From positions 1 through 6,941 of the forward strand of contig JAFDFW010000117.1 of assembly GCA_019309605.1 (NCBI GenBank): a DNA stretch of 6,941 nucleotides. Reading direction: 5' to 3'. The DNA comes from Deltaproteobacteria bacterium (lineage in GTDB: Bacteria > Myxococcota_A > Polyangia > Polyangiales > Houyiibacteriaceae). Positions within the stretch are counted from its first letter, which is position 1. Each line of letters opens with the position of its first letter. Made by a program: the position numbers and the translations under genes. Shown one piece after another: positions 5,221-6,941 of this stretch. Under the pieces are notes generated by a model. That model had not been told where the DNA came from and made no database searches. It worked only from the letters and a program-made list of their open reading frames with translations.

Positions 5221-6941
5221 TCATGTGCGTGATGAATCTCTCCGGGGAGTCATCCCTTCCATTGCATGCTCTGCTGCGAGGAGGCCGAAGGTCATGGCGG
5301 GTCCGATGGTGGCGCCGGCGCCCGGGTAGGTCCGGCCCATGACGGAGGCCGAACAGTTGCCCGCAGCGAACAAGCCGGGGATGGCGCGGTCGTCCTTGGT
5401 CAGAACGCGCGCATGGGTATCCGTACGGAATCCGCCTTTCGTCCCGAGGTCGCCGGGATACACCTTCACGGCGTAGAAAGGCGGGGTGTCGAGCGGCGCC
5501 AGGCTCTTGTTGGGGCCCGTGGCCTTCACCGAGTAGTAGCAGTCCTGCATGGTCTCGCCGCGTTGGAACGCGAGGTCCTTCCCCGTGCGCGCGTATTCGT
5601 TGAACGTCTCCACGGTCTCGGCGAGGCCAAGGGGATCGATCCCGATCTGGTTCGCGAGGCCCTTCAGTGTCGAATCCTTGTGGAAGAAGTTTCCTTCGAG
5701 AGAGGCGTGCAGCATGAAATCGGGCACGGAGTAGCCCGGCATCATCGGGCCGCAGGGATACTTCTTGCGATAGACGGCGTCGAAGACGAGGAAGGCGGGG
5801 ATGGTGGGCGCCTCGGGCGTGTTCGCAGAGTAGATCGCCTTGCCCGCGTCGTTATACGGGGCGGCCTCGTTCATGAAACGTTGGCCACGGCCGTTCACGA
5901 GGATGGAGCCTGGGAGGTTCTTCTCGTAGACCATGATCATCGTGGATTCCGTCACGGGGTCGATCACGGCAGGTGTCCACCAGGCTTCGTCCATCAGATC
6001 GAGGCTGCCCCCTACGGCAGTACCGATCTCCACACTGTCACCGGTATTGCTGCTGCAGCCCTCGGTCCACTGGTCGCTGGCGGGCTTTGGCTGATATTTC
6101 TCGCGCATGGCGAGATTGCGTTCGAAGCCACCGGCCGCGAGGAGGATCCCCCGACGCGCCTGAATACGAAGCGGCTTGCCCTCGCGCTCGACCTCGGCCC
6201 CCACGATCCGCCCATCATCTGTAAGGAGCTCCTTCAGTGAGGTCTCAAGCCAGAGGGGGACGCCGCGATCCATGAGGGATCGCCGCAGGCTCCCGATCAA
6301 CGCCGCGCCCAGCGTGAAGTTCGTGTTTCGGTTGATGCCTTTGAGCCGGGCGCGGAAGTTGGTGTAGTAGGCGAAGAGGGAGCGCAGCAGGATCCAGATG
6401 GCTTGCCACCCACCTTCCAGCATGGGCTTGCCCTGGGCGGCCATCATGTGGAGCCGACCGTTCAGGATGAGGCGGTCCCTGGGCAGCAGGCGCATGCGTT
6501 CGAGTTCGTCGCCGAGCTCGAGGGCATCGAAGATGGCGGGCTCGCAGGAACGTCCACCGGGCATCCCTCCTTCCAGCTCCGCGTAGTAGTCGGGGTAGCT
6601 TCGAATGCACTGGAAGCGGAGTCGCGAGATATCAGTCAGCAGGGACATCATACGCGGCGCATTGCGCACGTAGGCGATGAGCTGCTCGGTCGTCGAGCTG
6701 CCGGCAGTGATTTGCTCGAGGTAACGCAGGCCGTCCTCGATCGAGTCCTGGATACCCAGGGCGGCCTGGAGCGGGTTGGCGGGCACCCAGACTACGCCGC
6801 CCGAAAGGGCGCTCGATCCACCAAAGAGATCCGCCTTCTCCACGATCAGCGTCTCTCCGCCGAGGTCGTGGGCGCGCAGGGCCGCGGTCATCCCCGCAGC
6901 CCCAGAGCCGATCACCAAGAAATCAACGCAGTGATCCCAGT
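5221..6941 (-). CDS. kstD: 3-ketosteroid delta1-dehydrogenase-type FAD enzyme (5' end beyond window)
   Basis: Family members insert a C1-C2 double bond into ring A of 3-ketosteroids, a key step before ring opening, using FAD and an external electron acceptor. The frame stays open to the window edge and reads WDHCVDFLVIGSGAAG; the usual start of the family is a few residues before W-D, so only about 2-5 residues are missing. TTG 6918 is not the true start. Counting from that TTG codon, the Rossmann motif GSGAAG is 4-9, the FAD ribose-binding Glu is 27, and GGSSALSGG is 33-41. YPDYY (108-112) and NEAAPYND (Tyr355) match regions supplying active-site tyrosines in Rhodococcus KstD1. YPGAG (531-535) matches its catalytic Tyr487/Gly491 pair exactly in spacing, within the diagnostic ASVMGRTYPGAGATIGPAMT segment. 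Length of about 570 is like Mycobacterium KstD (563). Related delta4(5alpha)-dehydrogenases are less likely given YPGAG. It is convergent with the P450. Confidence 0.85.
   Translation of the reverse strand, partial: WDHCVDFLVIGSGAAGMTAALRAHDLGGETLIVEKADLFGGSSALSGGVVWVPANPLQAALGIQDSIEDGLRYLEQITAGSSTTEQLIAYVRNAPRMMSLLTDISRLRFQCIRSYPDYYAELEGGMPGGRSCEPAIFDALELGDELERMRLLPRDRLILNGRLHMMAAQGKPMLEGGWQAIWILLRSLFAYYTNFRARLKGINRNTNFTLGAALIGSLRRSLMDRGVPLWLETSLKELLTDDGRIVGAEVEREGKPLRIQARRGILLAAGGFERNLAMREKYQPKPASDQWTEGCSSNTGDSVEIGTAVGGSLDLMDEAWWTPAVIDPVTESTMIMVYEKNLPGSILVNGRGQRFMNEAAPYNDAGKAIYSANTPEAPTIPAFLVFDAVYRKKYPCGPMMPGYSVPDFMLHASLEGNFFHKDSTLKGLANQIGIDPLGLAETVETFNEYARTGKDLAFQRGETMQDCYYSVKATGPNKSLAPLDTPPFYAVKVYPGDLGTKGGFRTDTHARVLTKDDRAIPGLFAAGNCSASVMGRTYPGAGATIGPAMTFGLLAAEHAMEGMTPRRDSSRT

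Noticed and set aside
5266..6240. Plus-strand open frame of 324 codons opposite the ketosteroid dehydrogenase
   Set aside because: It is a shadow of the dehydrogenase codons, without motifs or a start signal of its own.

Overview
The window is GC-rich, densely coding DNA. It suggests a delta-lineage Gram-negative bacterium, most likely Myxococcota or a close relative. The main reason is the lipoprotein at 1802-3706, which carries the CGD...CDDGN...DGC...C cysteine repeats typical of myxobacterial surface proteins. A FadL-like outer-membrane barrel confirms a diderm cell. The lineage is an inference; there is no rRNA or other phylogenetic marker here.

Layout from left to right. (1) Positions 2-97 hold the last 31 codons of a plus-strand gene resembling the DUF1330 family. 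(2) Positions 98-291 hold no gene, only a weak GC hairpin. (3) Positions 292-1718 hold a FadL/OmpP1-like outer-membrane protein split by an apparent one-base deletion near 505-508. The signal peptide and NPAN motif are in one frame and the barrel, ending in an aromatic residue, is in another. (4) Positions 1802-3706 hold a secreted lipoprotein built as five cysteine repeats, a PA14/fibro-slime domain and three more cysteine repeats. (5) Positions 3850-5202 hold a complete cytochrome P450 with CYP51-like overall features. It has a good ribosome binding site and, upstream, a candidate promoter whose spacer is occupied by a palindrome. (6) Positions 5221-6941, minus strand, hold a 3-ketosteroid delta1-dehydrogenase-type flavoprotein. 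It converges on the P450 across an 18-base gap and runs off the right edge a few codons before its true start.

The P450 and the dehydrogenase both belong to families that act on steroids, and a FadL-like barrel is a plausible entry route for hydrophobic substrates. The right half may therefore be part of a locus for steroid or other polycyclic lipid metabolism. The two enzymes are convergent rather than in one operon, so the link is neighbourhood only. The fibro-slime lipoprotein looks like an unrelated surface or matrix protein. I see no mobile element, CRISPR array, tRNA, rRNA or defence system, and nothing that I could honestly call a new system. The observations most worth checking are the broken barrel gene, the operator-like palindrome before the P450, and the diverged CYP51 signature.
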